This document shows positions 45,837-54,506 of a stretch of DNA of 64,000 nucleotides, piece after piece (within the stretch, counting starts at the first letter, position 1; the number at the start of each line of letters is the position of its first letter). The notes beneath the pieces were generated by a model. That model did no database searches. It had not been told where the DNA came from and saw nothing but the letters and a program-made list of their open reading frames with translations. The stretch spans positions 83,402 to 147,401 of the forward strand of contig JAFEDJ010000036.1 in NCBI GenBank assembly GCA_018241685.1. The letters are read 5' to 3'. This DNA is from Pseudomonadota bacterium (GTDB taxonomy: Bacteria > Pseudomonadota > Gammaproteobacteria > Burkholderiales > Rhodocyclaceae). A program made the position numbers and the translations under genes.

Positions 45837-47456
45837 TCAGTGGCCGGCGTGAGGATTGGCCGTCGGCGCCGGCGTAGCCGCTTTGCCGGCAGGGGCTGCC
45901 GAGGTGATGACCCATTCGCCGGGCTGGCGCTCGACGAATTCAACATCCACCTTCACGCCCGGCTTCAAGGCCTGGAGCAGCGACGGATTGGCCACCTTGA
46001 ACTCCATGGTCATCGCCGGCCACTTGAGGCTGGCGACCGGGCCGTGACTCAAGCTGACCGTACCGTCCTTGGCATCGACACTGTCCACCGTGCCTTCAGC
46101 CCGGTGCCCGGCCGCTTGGGGCGCCGCCGCAGGCTTCTCGCCGTCCTTTCCGGACTTCGGTGCACCACCATGGCCCGAATGACCAAAGCCACCGACCGCC
46201 GCTTTCAGGTTGCTTTCCGCATCGATCAGGAAGTTGGCGGCGACAACCACCTTTTCGCCGGCCTTGACGCCATCCATCACTTCGATATGGTTCTCGCTAC
46301 GACCGCCCAGCTTCACGTCCCGTGGCTCGAAACGGCCTTCGCCGTGCGCGACAAGGACGATCTGGCGGGTGCCACTGTCGATGACCGCCGAGCTCGGCAC
46401 AGTCACGACCTGGCCCTTGCCCTCCACCGGTACCTCTACCTGCGCAAACATTGCGGGTTTCAACAGCTGCCCCGGGTTTGGCAACTCCACCCGAACCGCG
46501 ACCGTTCGCGTTTCCGCATTCAAGGTCGGATAGACATAGCTCACCTTGCCCTCGAAGACCTTGTCCGGATAGGCATTGATGCGCACCTTGGCGAGGCTGC
46601 CGCTACGCACCAGGCCGATGTCCTGCTCGAACACGTCAGCGATGACCCACACGGACGACAGGTCGGCCACTTGATACAAGGTGTCGCCCGGCATGAAGCG
46701 CATCCCTTGCAAAGCCTTCTTCTCGGTGACGACACCGGCCACCGGGGAGCGGAAGGTCAGCGTGCGCTTGGTGGCACCCGACTTGGCAAGAGCACGGATC
46801 TGCTCTTCTGAAATGTCCCAGTTGCGCAGGCGCAGCAAGCTCGATTCGGCCAGTTGCTTCATGCCGCTCTGTGCTTCGCTGCCGGCATCCTTCAGCGCGT
46901 CGACGCCCTGGGCGGCAATGGCGTATTCCCGCTGGGCCGACACCAACTCGGGGCTGTACACCTCGAAGAGCGGCTGGCCTTGGGCGACCGGCTGGCCGGT
47001 GACATTCACATGCAGGCGCTCGACGTAGCCCTCGAACTTCGGCGAGATCGCGAAGCTGCGCCGCTCGTCGATCTCCACGCGGCCGGCGGCGCGCACCGTG
47101 CGGTCCAGGCTGCGCAACTCGGCCGCCTCGGTGCGCACGCCGAGCTTCTGGACCTTGTCGGTGCTGATCTTGATCGCGTTGGCTGCCGCGGGTTCGTCAT
47201 CCGCTTCGCCTTCATAGACCGGGATGTAGTCCATCCCCATCGGATCCTTCTTGGGCGTCGGCGACGTATCCGGCAGGCCCATCGGGTTGCGGTAATACAG
47301 CAGCTTGCGCTCCTTCTTCGCGCCATCCATCGGTGCCGCCGCAACCGGACTGGCAGCGGGTTCATGGCCTGACGAAGGGCGTTGCCCGAGCCAGTAGCCG
47401 CCACCGGCAGCCAACGCAACAGCAAGGCCGACCGCAATGCCTGCGCCTGTTTTCAT
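45837..47456 (-). CDS. cusB: CusB-type membrane fusion protein with C-terminal CusF-like domain
   Basis: A 539-residue periplasmic adaptor. The signal anchor is followed by a heavy-metal-binding segment (YYRNPMGLPDTSPTPKKDPM, about residues 54-73). The hairpin, lipoyl and beta-barrel domains follow. After about residue 410 a His/Gly/Lys linker leads to an extra domain of about 75 residues, with LSHGPVASLKWPAMTMEFKV. This is the CusF fold with its His, Trp and two Met ligands. It thus carries its own copper chaperone fused to the C-terminus. The cusC stop overlaps its start (ATGA). Confidence 0.93.
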   Translation of the reverse strand: MKTGAGIAVGLAVALAAGGGYWLGQRPSSGHEPAASPVAAAPMDGAKKERKLLYYRNPMGLPDTSPTPKKDPMGMDYIPVYEGEADDEPAAANAIKISTDKVQKLGVRTEAAELRSLDRTVRAAGRVEIDERRSFAISPKFEGYVERLHVNVTGQPVAQGQPLFEVYSPELVSAQREYAIAAQGVDALKDAGSEAQSGMKQLAESSLLRLRNWDISEEQIRALAKSGATKRTLTFRSPVAGVVTEKKALQGMRFMPGDTLYQVADLSSVWVIADVFEQDIGLVRSGSLAKVRINAYPDKVFEGKVSYVYPTLNAETRTVAVRVELPNPGQLLKPAMFAQVEVPVEGKGQVVTVPSSAVIDSGTRQIVLVAHGEGRFEPRDVKLGGRSENHIEVMDGVKAGEKVVVAANFLIDAESNLKAAVGGFGHSGHGGAPKSGKDGEKPAAAPQAAGHRAEGTVDSVDAKDGTVSLSHGPVASLKWPAMTMEFKVANPSLLQALKPGVKVDVEFVERQPGEWVITSAAPAGKAATPAPTANPHAGH

Positions 47457-48727
47457 AGGTCTTCTCCAAGAATGCGTTCGATGTCGGCAAGGCGTATCTG
47501 TGCTTCGGCCTGGGCCTTGATTTGGGACTGTCGGGCCTGCCGGATCTGCCGCTGGGCGTCGAGCAAAGTGGCGAAGTCCACCTTGCCGGTCTCGTACCCG
47601 GCGAGGGCCGCCTTGAAAGTGAGTTCAGATTGCGGCAAGAGGCTCGTTGAGGCCAGGTTCTCGGTCCGGCGAGCCGCATCGAAACCGGACAGGTTCTCGG
47701 CCAGATCACCCAGCACCTGATTGGCGGTCGCGTCGCGGCGGGCCTTGGCGGCAGACAGCATGGCCTCGGACTCCCGCTCCTGGGCCCGGCGGCTGCCCTG
47801 CTGTAGCGGCAGGTTCAGTTCCACCATCAATTCCCATTCACGCACCGCGCCCTGGTACTGGATTGGCGAGACACCGAGCGTGAAGTCGGGGTAGCGGTTC
47901 TTGTAAGTGAGTTCGCGACTCTTCTCCGCCGAGCGAATGCGGGCTTCGTCGGCAAAGATCTGTGGGTTCTTCGTCCGTGCCCGCTCTTCCAGGGTCGTCG
48001 GATCGAGTTGAGCGGGCGCGGGCAGTGTCCGCAGGCGCTCCGGGGCCGCCAAGGGAGAGGAAGTCGGCCTTGCAAGAAGGGCATTCAGGCGCGCCTGCAG
48101 TTGCCGACGTTCGTTCTGCAGGGCGACCAACTCATTTTTCATGCTGGTCTGTTCGACCTGGGCACGGATCACGTCCTGTTGAGCGGCCAGTCCGCCGGCG
48201 TAGCGCACCTGGGCGATCTTCTCGAGACGGACCATCAGGTCGAGGATTTCGCGGGTCAGCTGCTCGTTGCGATAGACGTACTGGAGCTGCGAATAGGCGG
48301 TCTTGATGCGGGCGGCCAGTTCCGCCCAGGTGCCGTTGGCACGCCCTTCGGCGCCGCGGGCATCGAGTTCAGCGATCTCCCGCTTCAGATCCCGCTTGCC
48401 GAGCCAGGGCACGTCCTGCATCAGCAGGTAGCGCGTGCTGCCGACCTGGGCCGGCAGCAGCGCCGGATTCTGTTCGCCCATGCGCGTGATGTCGCGCAGT
48501 TCGGTACGGAACTTCGGGTCGGGCAGCGCACCGGCGGGCACGATGCGCTCTGTGGCGGCGTCAGCTTCAAACCGCATCGCCGCGTAGTCGGGGTTGCGAC
48601 TGCGGGCATAGTTCAGCAGCGAATCCACGTCGGTGCCGATTGGGGCCTCCTGTGCCTGAGCTACCCAACTGAATGCGCCCAACAACGCGATGGCGGCCCA
48701 CCGCATCCGCCTGCCTCGTATTCTCAT
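47453..48727 (-). CDS. cusC: TolC-family outer-membrane efflux protein (CusC/CzcC type)
   Basis: A 424-residue outer-membrane factor. The signal peptide ends near VAQAQ, and the two OEP repeats follow with long coiled-coil helices (ELAARIKTAYSQLQYVYRNE; ANQVLGDLAENLSGFDAARR). It forms the exit duct for CusBA. It is the first gene of cusCBA and follows cusF by 69 bp. Confidence 0.92.
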   Translation of the reverse strand: MRIRGRRMRWAAIALLGAFSWVAQAQEAPIGTDVDSLLNYARSRNPDYAAMRFEADAATERIVPAGALPDPKFRTELRDITRMGEQNPALLPAQVGSTRYLLMQDVPWLGKRDLKREIAELDARGAEGRANGTWAELAARIKTAYSQLQYVYRNEQLTREILDLMVRLEKIAQVRYAGGLAAQQDVIRAQVEQTSMKNELVALQNERRQLQARLNALLARPTSSPLAAPERLRTLPAPAQLDPTTLEERARTKNPQIFADEARIRSAEKSRELTYKNRYPDFTLGVSPIQYQGAVREWELMVELNLPLQQGSRRAQERESEAMLSAAKARRDATANQVLGDLAENLSGFDAARRTENLASTSLLPQSELTFKAALAGYETGKVDFATLLDAQRQIRQARQSQIKAQAEAQIRLADIERILGEDL

Positions 48728-48796
48728 GTTCCACTCCCTGGACGGTGACGCCTGGAAGGCGGGTGCTTCCCCGCGCTTCCGACATCGCGAAGCAAC

Positions 48797-49138
48797 TTAG
48801 TCGCGCTGCAAGTGCACGACGGTCATGGCGCCGTTGATCTGCTCTGCCATGAAATGGATGGTGTCCCCGGCCTTCACCTGATCCAGCCAGGCCGGATCCT
48901 TGACGCGAAACACCATGGTCATCCCAGGCATGCCATTGGGCAGCGGCCCGTGAGACAAAGTGAGTTTGCCGGCCGACTTATCGACCTTCTTCACAAGACC
49001 TTCGGTCATTTGAGATGCAGCCATACCGTGCCCAGCATGGTTGTGGGCCGCCGCGTCGGGCGTTTCGTTGTCCGCAAGGGCCGGCAGGCTCACGGTGCCG
49101 ACAAGGGCGGCAAGGACGATTCCAAGGGTGGTTTTCAT
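48797..49138 (-). CDS. cusF: CusF-like periplasmic copper-binding protein, Trp replaced
   Basis: A 113-residue protein with a signal peptide (cleaved after ALA, residue 22), a short His/Met linker and the CusF OB-fold. The metal site reads LSHGPLPNGMPGMTMVFRVK. It keeps the His and the MTM methionines but has Met where CusF normally has the Trp that caps Cu(I) (GWPAMTM). The CusF-like domain fused to CusB keeps the Trp. It lies between the DUF411 gene and cusC in the same operon. Confidence 0.9.
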   Translation of the reverse strand: MKTTLGIVLAALVGTVSLPALADNETPDAAAHNHAGHGMAASQMTEGLVKKVDKSAGKLTLSHGPLPNGMPGMTMVFRVKDPAWLDQVKAGDTIHFMAEQINGAMTVVHLQRD

Positions 49139-49168
49139 GATTTGATCCAGATGAACGCAAATGAATAA

Positions 49169-49600
49169 TCAGTGGCGGGCAAACACGCGGCTGGAGCCAT
49201 CGGCACGCACAAGCAGCGTCTCGTAGGGCATGGGCCTGGCGCTTTCCATGCCCGGTGAGCCTGGCGGCATTGAGGGGACGGCCAACCCGATGGCCTTGGG
49301 CTTCTCTTTCAGCAGGCGCTGGACATCGGCGGCCGGGACATGCCCCTCGATGAGATAGTTGCCGACCTTGGCGGTGTGGCACGAACCATAGGCTTCGGGC
49401 ATACCGAGCTTCTTGCGCTGGCCCGGGACGTCCGTCACATCGTGCGCTGTCACCTCGAAGCCCTGGGCACGCAGGTGTTCAATCCATTTTCCGCAGCACC
49501 CGCAATACGGGCTCTTGTACACATCGACCTGCACCGCGGCCAGCGCCGAGCCGGCCATCAGGCTCAGTACGGACGACAAGATCAGCGTTTGCAGTTTCAT
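49169..49600 (-). CDS. DUF411 periplasmic metal-binding protein
   Basis: A 143-residue secreted protein with the DUF411 core. The redox or metal motif is SPYCGCCGKWIEHLRAQGF (about residues 31-49), followed by GMPEAYGSCHTAKVGNYLIE and the EGHVPA loop. DUF411 proteins accompany Cus/Cop systems and may bind copper through CxCC. It is the first gene of the operon, with box 4 of the CusR-type sites 70 bp upstream. Confidence 0.9.
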   Translation of the reverse strand: MKLQTLILSSVLSLMAGSALAAVQVDVYKSPYCGCCGKWIEHLRAQGFEVTAHDVTDVPGQRKKLGMPEAYGSCHTAKVGNYLIEGHVPAADVQRLLKEKPKAIGLAVPSMPPGSPGMESARPMPYETLLVRADGSSRVFARH

Positions 49601-49668
49601 GATCCGTCCTTTGGTGATTGGGATGGCTCATTCTGACAAGCGCAACCCGACGGGAAGCTGTCCCAAAA

Positions 49669-49684
49669 ATTACATTTCAGTAAT
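49669..49684 (-). promoter_or_regulatory. CusR/CopR-type box 4
   Basis: ATTACATTTCAGTAAT, flanked by GTCCCA and TGGGAC, so the whole element is symmetrical. It lies about 70 bp upstream of the DUF411 gene and would drive the entire DUF411-cusF-cusCBA-ATPase operon. Confidence 0.75.
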
Positions 49685-49695
49685 CTGGGACGGCG

Positions 49696-50397
49696 TCAGT
49701 GGCTATGCTTGAAGCCGGGCGGATGGGTATGGCCCTTTTTCTCCTGGGGCGACACCGAGGCGGCCTCATCGTTATGATGGCCGGCATCGTCGCTGTGATC
49801 ATGATCCCCATGGTCGTCGTCATGCGCGTGCCTATCGTGATGCCCATCGAGCCCACCATGACTGTGTCCCTCGCTGGACGCCACCAGCCTCGTGTAATCG
49901 GCGGCAGTCAGCCCAGGGAGCTTCTGAACGAACGCGACTAGATCCCAGATCGCCTCATCCTCCATCCCGCCCTTGGACCAGGCCGGCATACCCGACGCCT
50001 TGATCCCGTGCTTGATGATCCAGAACTGGCGCGCCTCGGCAAATTGAGGATCGAGCAGCGCCGCCGGCTTGTCGGCCAGTTTGGGTGGCGTCGGATACAG
50101 CCCCTTGCGAATCTCCGAGTCTTCCGCACCCGGAGACAAATGGCAGCCCACGCACATCGCGTCGTAGTTGCCGGAGCCGCGGCGGACGCGTTCCGGATTC
50201 GCCAGATCGATCGGCGGCTTGATGTCTCCGGCCCGAACGGCGATGGAGCGCTCCCGGGCAAATTCCAGCAAACGGTAGGTCAGTGGGTGATGCGGCTCAT
50301 CGGCCGCAATGTTGATGGCGCCGGCGTACAGGGCGATGGCGCCCGAGGCCGCGCCCACGGCAGCCAGCGCCGCAACGGTGATCAGGGTCTTGTTCAT
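49696..50397 (-). CDS. membrane-anchored cytochrome c with His-rich tail
   Basis: A 233-residue protein. An N-terminal signal/anchor (about residues 5-27) is followed by one class I cytochrome c domain with heme motif CVGCH (about 81-85) and Met ligand in KASGMPAWSK. The last 55 residues are extremely rich in His and Asp (HSHGGLDGHHDRHAHDDDHG region), a probable metal-buffering tail. It is the last gene of the multicopper-oxidase operon and may take or give electrons during Cu(I) oxidation. Confidence 0.88.
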   Translation of the reverse strand: MNKTLITVAALAAVGAASGAIALYAGAINIAADEPHHPLTYRLLEFARERSIAVRAGDIKPPIDLANPERVRRGSGNYDAMCVGCHLSPGAEDSEIRKGLYPTPPKLADKPAALLDPQFAEARQFWIIKHGIKASGMPAWSKGGMEDEAIWDLVAFVQKLPGLTAADYTRLVASSEGHSHGGLDGHHDRHAHDDDHGDHDHSDDAGHHNDEAASVSPQEKKGHTHPPGFKHSH

Positions 50398-50434
50398 GAT
50401 GGGGCTCCTCAGTTCGAGCTATGGTGAATGGGAT

Positions 50435-51856
50435 TCAGTGCCCCGTATGCGGACCGGGCTTGCGGACGTGCACGTCGGTTGCCGCCGGCTTACCCTGCGC
50501 GGGCATGGACTGCCCTCCCTGGGTGTTTGCACGGGGAGGCTCGGCAGCGGGCCCAGTCCATTCGTAAGCACGCGTCCCAGGCGGTTGCTTGTACCAGCCG
50601 GGATCCGAGTAATCGCCGGCCTTCTGCTCGGCACGGACCTTCAGGATGGTGAACATGCCGCCCATCTCGACGGCGCCATGCGGGCCTTGGCCCGTCATCA
50701 TCGGAAGCGTGTTGTCCGGCAGCGGCATTTCCATTTCCCCCATGTCAGCCATACCGCGCTCACCCATCACCATGTAGTCGGGGATGAGATCGGTGATCTG
50801 CTTGGCGGCCTCCCGGTGATCGACACCGATCATCGTCGGCACGTCATGCCCCATCGCATTCATCGTGTGGTGGCTCTTGTGACAATGGAACGCCCAGTCC
50901 CCCGGTTCGTTGGCAATGAATTCGACCTGGCGCATTTGCCCGACAGCAATGTCGGTCGTCACCTCCGGCCAGCGGCCGCCCTTGGGTGTCGGGCCACCAT
51001 CCGTGCCGGTCACCGTGAATTCATGGCCATGCAGGTGAATCGGATGATTCGTCATCGTCAGGTTGCCCACGCGGATCCGCACGCGATCGTTCTGGCGCAC
51101 GTTGAGGGAATCGATGCCCGGGAAGGCCCGGCTGTTGAAGGTCCACAAGTTGAAGTCGAGCATCGTATTCACCTTTGGCGTATAGCTACCCGGATCGATG
51201 TCGTAGGCGTTCAAGAGGAAGCAGAAGTCCCGGTCCACCTCGTCGATGAGCGGATTTCGCTCCTTCGGATGGGTGACCCAGAAGCCCATCATGCCCATCG
51301 CCATCTGGGTCATCTCATCCGCGTGGGGGTGATACATGAAGGTACCCGGGCGGCGTGCCACGAACTCGTAGACGAAGGTCTTGCCCGGTGGGATCTGAGG
51401 CTGGGTGAGCCCACCGACACCATCCATTCCATTGGGCAGGCGCTGTCCGTGCCAATGGATGGTGGTGTGCTCGGGCAGGCGGTTGGTGACGAAAATGCGG
51501 ACCCGATCGCCTTCGACCACTTCAATGGTGGGGCCGGGGCTTTGTCCGTTGTAACCCCACAGGTGGGCATTCATCCCGGGCGCGATTTCGCGCACAACCG
51601 GTTCAGCCACCAGGTGAAACTCCTTGACCCCCTTGTTCATGCGCCATGGCAGGGTCCAACCATTGAGGGTGACCACCGGGTTGTAGGGCCGGCCTGCGCC
51701 AGTGACGCCGCGGGGAAGATGTGGCGGTGCCGTGTTCGGATCATTCTTCGTGATTAGTTCCGGCAAGGCGGCCATGGCCACCGGACTTACCGAAGCCGCG
51801 GCAACGGCACCTCCGGTCAGTCCCAGACTTTGGATGAATGCGCGACGTGATGTCAT
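50435..51856 (-). CDS. periplasmic multicopper oxidase (copper resistance type)
   Basis: A 473-residue oxidase with a Tat signal (TSRRAFIQSLGLTGG). The copper ligands are complete: HWHGQRLPNGMDG and HPHADEM for the T2/T3 cluster, HPIHLHGHEF, and HCHKSHH with the downstream Met for T1. It probably oxidises Cu(I) to less toxic Cu(II) in the periplasm. It is close to the outer-membrane factor upstream (16 bp) and the cytochrome c downstream (37 bp). The C-terminus ends KPGPHTGH, with extra His. Confidence 0.92.
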   Translation of the reverse strand: MTSRRAFIQSLGLTGGAVAAASVSPVAMAALPELITKNDPNTAPPHLPRGVTGAGRPYNPVVTLNGWTLPWRMNKGVKEFHLVAEPVVREIAPGMNAHLWGYNGQSPGPTIEVVEGDRVRIFVTNRLPEHTTIHWHGQRLPNGMDGVGGLTQPQIPPGKTFVYEFVARRPGTFMYHPHADEMTQMAMGMMGFWVTHPKERNPLIDEVDRDFCFLLNAYDIDPGSYTPKVNTMLDFNLWTFNSRAFPGIDSLNVRQNDRVRIRVGNLTMTNHPIHLHGHEFTVTGTDGGPTPKGGRWPEVTTDIAVGQMRQVEFIANEPGDWAFHCHKSHHTMNAMGHDVPTMIGVDHREAAKQITDLIPDYMVMGERGMADMGEMEMPLPDNTLPMMTGQGPHGAVEMGGMFTILKVRAEQKAGDYSDPGWYKQPPGTRAYEWTGPAAEPPRANTQGGQSMPAQGKPAATDVHVRKPGPHTGH

Positions 51857-51872
51857 CGGATGTCCTTTTGGT

Positions 51873-53315
51873 TCAGTGATCCGGACGGCCGGTGCTGGCC
51901 GGTGCGGTGCGTGCGGCAGGAGCCAGGGACGGCTTACCGATCAGGGCCATCTGCAGATCGCTTTGGGCGATCCAGTAGTCACGCAAGGACTCGATGTAGC
52001 TGTTCACGCTGGTGATCTGGGAACGGGCGTCGGCCAGCAGATCGAACACCCCGATCAGCATGCCGTTGTAGCGCAGCAGGTTCTCTTCGGCGATCCGTTT
52101 GTTGAGCGGTACGATTTCGTCCCGGTAGTGCTTGGCGATATCGAAGCTGCTGCGGTATGCCGAGTAGGCTTCGCGTACTTCCGAACGGGCATTGATTGCC
52201 GCCTCGGCCGCGCGTTCGATTGCTTGCCCATAGATGGCTTCGGCCTTGGCGACCTTGCTGCCGCCAAAATCGAAGAGCGGGAGCTCGAAACTCACTTCGT
52301 AGCCGCGTTTGTAGCCACTGTCCCGCGTCCCCTCCAGGACGCGCGCCGGACCGAACTCCAGCACGTTGATGAAGCGCGTGGCCTGGGTAAGGCCAAGGTT
52401 CTTGGCCAGCGCTTCCGTTTCGAGACGGACGGCCTGGAGATCCAGCCGCTGATCAAGCGCGGTCTGTTCAACGGCCGGCTGTTCGTCGGGTGCCTTGGGC
52501 AGATCCGGCAGGCGCTCGGGGAGCTGAATCGACTGTGGCGACGGCAGACCGAGCAGCTTGGTCAAGCGTTCCCGCGCCGCGATATGGGCTTGCTCTGCGC
52601 GAGCCAGATCGAGAGCGGCTGAGGCATAGAAGCCTTGCTCACGCGCCTGCTGCAAGCGATTGAAATTACCGACCTCGGCCATCTTGCGAGCCAGTCCGGC
52701 ACCCGCTTCTGCAGCTTGCCTGACTTTCCGGAGGTAACGCACCGACTCCTCCGCGGCGATCGCACCGAAGTAGGCTTTGCGCGTCTCCGAGGCCACCCGG
52801 GCAACCTCCAGCGCCGTCATGCGCTGGGTCTGGGCGAAATTCCGCTTCTCGACCTCAACGGCCATGGGCATCGTGATCAGCGCAAACAGGTTGAAGGTCA
52901 GCACCTGTTCGATCTTGAACTCGCGCACACCATTCTCGGCTCGACTGGCACGCAGCATGGAGAAATGGGGGTTGGGCAGCCGCCCGGCCTGGACCATTTC
53001 AGCTTCGCTGATGCCAAGCTCGTAGAACGACGCGCGCAGCCCGCGGTTGTTATAGATGGCGACCTGAACCGCGTCCTCCACCGTCAGCGGCTTGGTCAGC
53101 AATTCGGCGACGCGGGCATCGACCTCCTTGCGGTCCGCATCGTCTCTGGCCCAGCGGGCATCGGCGCCGATTCGGGCACGGGTCGTATCCCGGACCGTGC
53201 CGAAGCCTCCGTCCTCAGAAAAGCTGGCACAGCCGCTGAGGGTCAGCGTGCCGAGCACCAGCACGGTCAGGGTCTTGATCAGCCCCAGGGGGCGTACGGA
53301 TAGGTATGAGCGCAT
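51873..53315 (-). CDS. TolC-family outer-membrane protein in the oxidase operon
   Basis: A 480-residue lipoprotein-type outer-membrane factor (LSGCASF lipobox near residue 29) with two OEP repeats. Typical helices include AIYNNRGLRASFYELGISEA and ARSEVREAYSAYRSSFDIAK. No RND or MFP partner is in its own operon. Instead it precedes a multicopper oxidase, a layout seen in several copper loci where the OMP is sometimes called CopB- or PcoB-like by position only. Its role could be Cu export or an outer-membrane anchor for the oxidase. Confidence 0.88.
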   Translation of the reverse strand: MRSYLSVRPLGLIKTLTVLVLGTLTLSGCASFSEDGGFGTVRDTTRARIGADARWARDDADRKEVDARVAELLTKPLTVEDAVQVAIYNNRGLRASFYELGISEAEMVQAGRLPNPHFSMLRASRAENGVREFKIEQVLTFNLFALITMPMAVEVEKRNFAQTQRMTALEVARVASETRKAYFGAIAAEESVRYLRKVRQAAEAGAGLARKMAEVGNFNRLQQAREQGFYASAALDLARAEQAHIAARERLTKLLGLPSPQSIQLPERLPDLPKAPDEQPAVEQTALDQRLDLQAVRLETEALAKNLGLTQATRFINVLEFGPARVLEGTRDSGYKRGYEVSFELPLFDFGGSKVAKAEAIYGQAIERAAEAAINARSEVREAYSAYRSSFDIAKHYRDEIVPLNKRIAEENLLRYNGMLIGVFDLLADARSQITSVNSYIESLRDYWIAQSDLQMALIGKPSLAPAARTAPASTGRPDH

Positions 53316-53324
53316 GGCGGCCTC

Positions 53325-53642
53325 CTAATGATGATGGCCGGCAGGCGGCATGGCCGGCGGCGTCGGCGCCGCATCGCCCTTTTTCTGCAAAGCCTCACGG
53401 GCTTCACGAGCCTCAGCGGGCTGGTCAGGCGTAGAGGGGGCTGCATGTGCATCCATTCCGCGCTGGACCGATTCATTGGCGGCGCGCCACGGCCCGACCG
53501 GCGGTTCCGACCAGGCGTGGTAATCCGACAGGGAGGACACATACGGGGACGGGCTGGAGCTCGTCTCCAGCAAAGGCGGCGTAGCCGCCCAGACGCTGTT
53601 CATCATGGCCAGCGCCGATAGCCCGAGCAAATAGGATCGCAT
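53325..53642 (-). CDS. small secreted protein of the oxidase operon, 105 aa
   Basis: The signal peptide (MRSYLLGLSALAMMNSVWA) is followed by a short conserved-looking segment (SDYHAWSEPPVGPWRAANES), an acidic/Ala-rich helix and a terminal AGHHH. The start at 53,642 follows box 5 of the CusR-type sites by about 100 bp. It opens the operon that continues with the outer-membrane factor (9 bp), the oxidase and the cytochrome. It is likely a periplasmic copper ligand. No family is named. Confidence 0.8.
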   Translation of the reverse strand: MRSYLLGLSALAMMNSVWAATPPLLETSSSPSPYVSSLSDYHAWSEPPVGPWRAANESVQRGMDAHAAPSTPDQPAEAREAREALQKKGDAAPTPPAMPPAGHHH

Positions 53643-53738
53643 CGGTCTTCTCCATGGGGTCAAAAGGTAGGCTGGGAATCTGGCGTTCCCATGGCGAGCA
53701 GTGTGCGGCGCAAAAACCGACAGGAGACTGACCCACGA

Positions 53739-53754
53739 ATTACATCTTTGTAAT
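53739..53754. promoter_or_regulatory. CusR/CopR-type box 5 (divergent)
   Basis: A perfect dyad ATTACA-TCTT-TGTAAT, flanked by CCCA and TGGG. It lies between the oxidase operon (start 53,642, minus) and cusR (53,823, plus) and could serve both, giving autoregulation. Confidence 0.8.
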
Positions 53755-53822
53755 CTTGGGAAAAACGGAAGTGCGTTGCGCCACACTAGCGCCAGCCGTA
53801 TGAGCAGGAAGCGAGGAAGACC

Positions 53823-54506
53823 ATGAAAATACTGATCGTCGAGGACGAACCCAAAACCGGGGACTACCTCAAGCAAGGGCTGGTCGAGGCCGGCTTCAAT
53901 GTGGATTTGGTCCGGGATGGCATGGACGGACTGCATTGTGGAATGAACGAAGCCTACGATCTCATCGTGCTCGACGTGATGTTGCCGGGACTCGATGGCT
54001 GGCGCGTCCTGCAGGCCCTGCGCAAGGCTGGCAAGGAGATGCCGATCTTGTTTCTGACCGCCAAAGACAGCGTTGATGACCGGGTCAAGGGGCTGGAGCT
54101 GGGCGCTGACGATTACCTCGTGAAGCCCTTCGCCTTCTCGGAGCTCCTGGCCCGGGTGCGCACACTGCTACGCCGTGGTGTGAAGAACAAGGAAGTCGAT
54201 GCCTTGCGAGCAGCCGACCTCGAGCTGGATCTCCCGCGTCGGCGTGTCACCCGAGCAGGTCGGCGGATTGATCTGACCGCCAAGGAGTTTGCCCTCCTTG
54301 AACTGTTGCTACGACGACGTGGCGAAGTGCTCCCGCGCTCGTTGATCGCATCGCAGGTATGGGACATGAACTTTGACAGCGACACCAACGTGATCGAAGT
54401 GGCCGTGCGCCGCCTTCGCGCCAAGATCGACGACGGCTTCGAGCCCAAGCTGATTCGCACTGTGCGGGGCATGGGCTATGTGCTGGAAGAACAGGAGAGC
54501 GAATAG
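53823..54506 (+). CDS. cusR: copper-responsive response regulator, CusR/CopR type
   Basis: A 227-residue OmpR-family regulator. The receiver begins [20 protein letters not shown], a phrase typical of CusR/CopR/CzcR. The phospho-Asp is in [13 protein letters not shown] and the Lys in VKPFAFSEL. The winged helix has [20 protein letters not shown] and [18 protein letters not shown]. Its stop overlaps the GTG of cusS. It is the likely reader of the five TTACA-N4-TGT boxes in this island. Confidence 0.94.
   Translation: MKILIVEDEPKTGDYLKQGLVEAGFNVDLVRDGMDGLHCGMNEAYDLIVLDVMLPGLDGWRVLQALRKAGKEMPILFLTAKDSVDDRVKGLELGADDYLVKPFAFSELLARVRTLLRRGVKNKEVDALRAADLELDLPRRRVTRAGRRIDLTAKEFALLELLLRRRGEVLPRSLIASQVWDMNFDSDTNVIEVAVRRLRAKIDDGFEPKLIRTVRGMGYVLEEQESE

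Noticed and set aside
50309..51757. 482-codon plus-strand open frame
   Set aside because: Antisense of the multicopper oxidase, whose copper ligands are all present on the minus strand.
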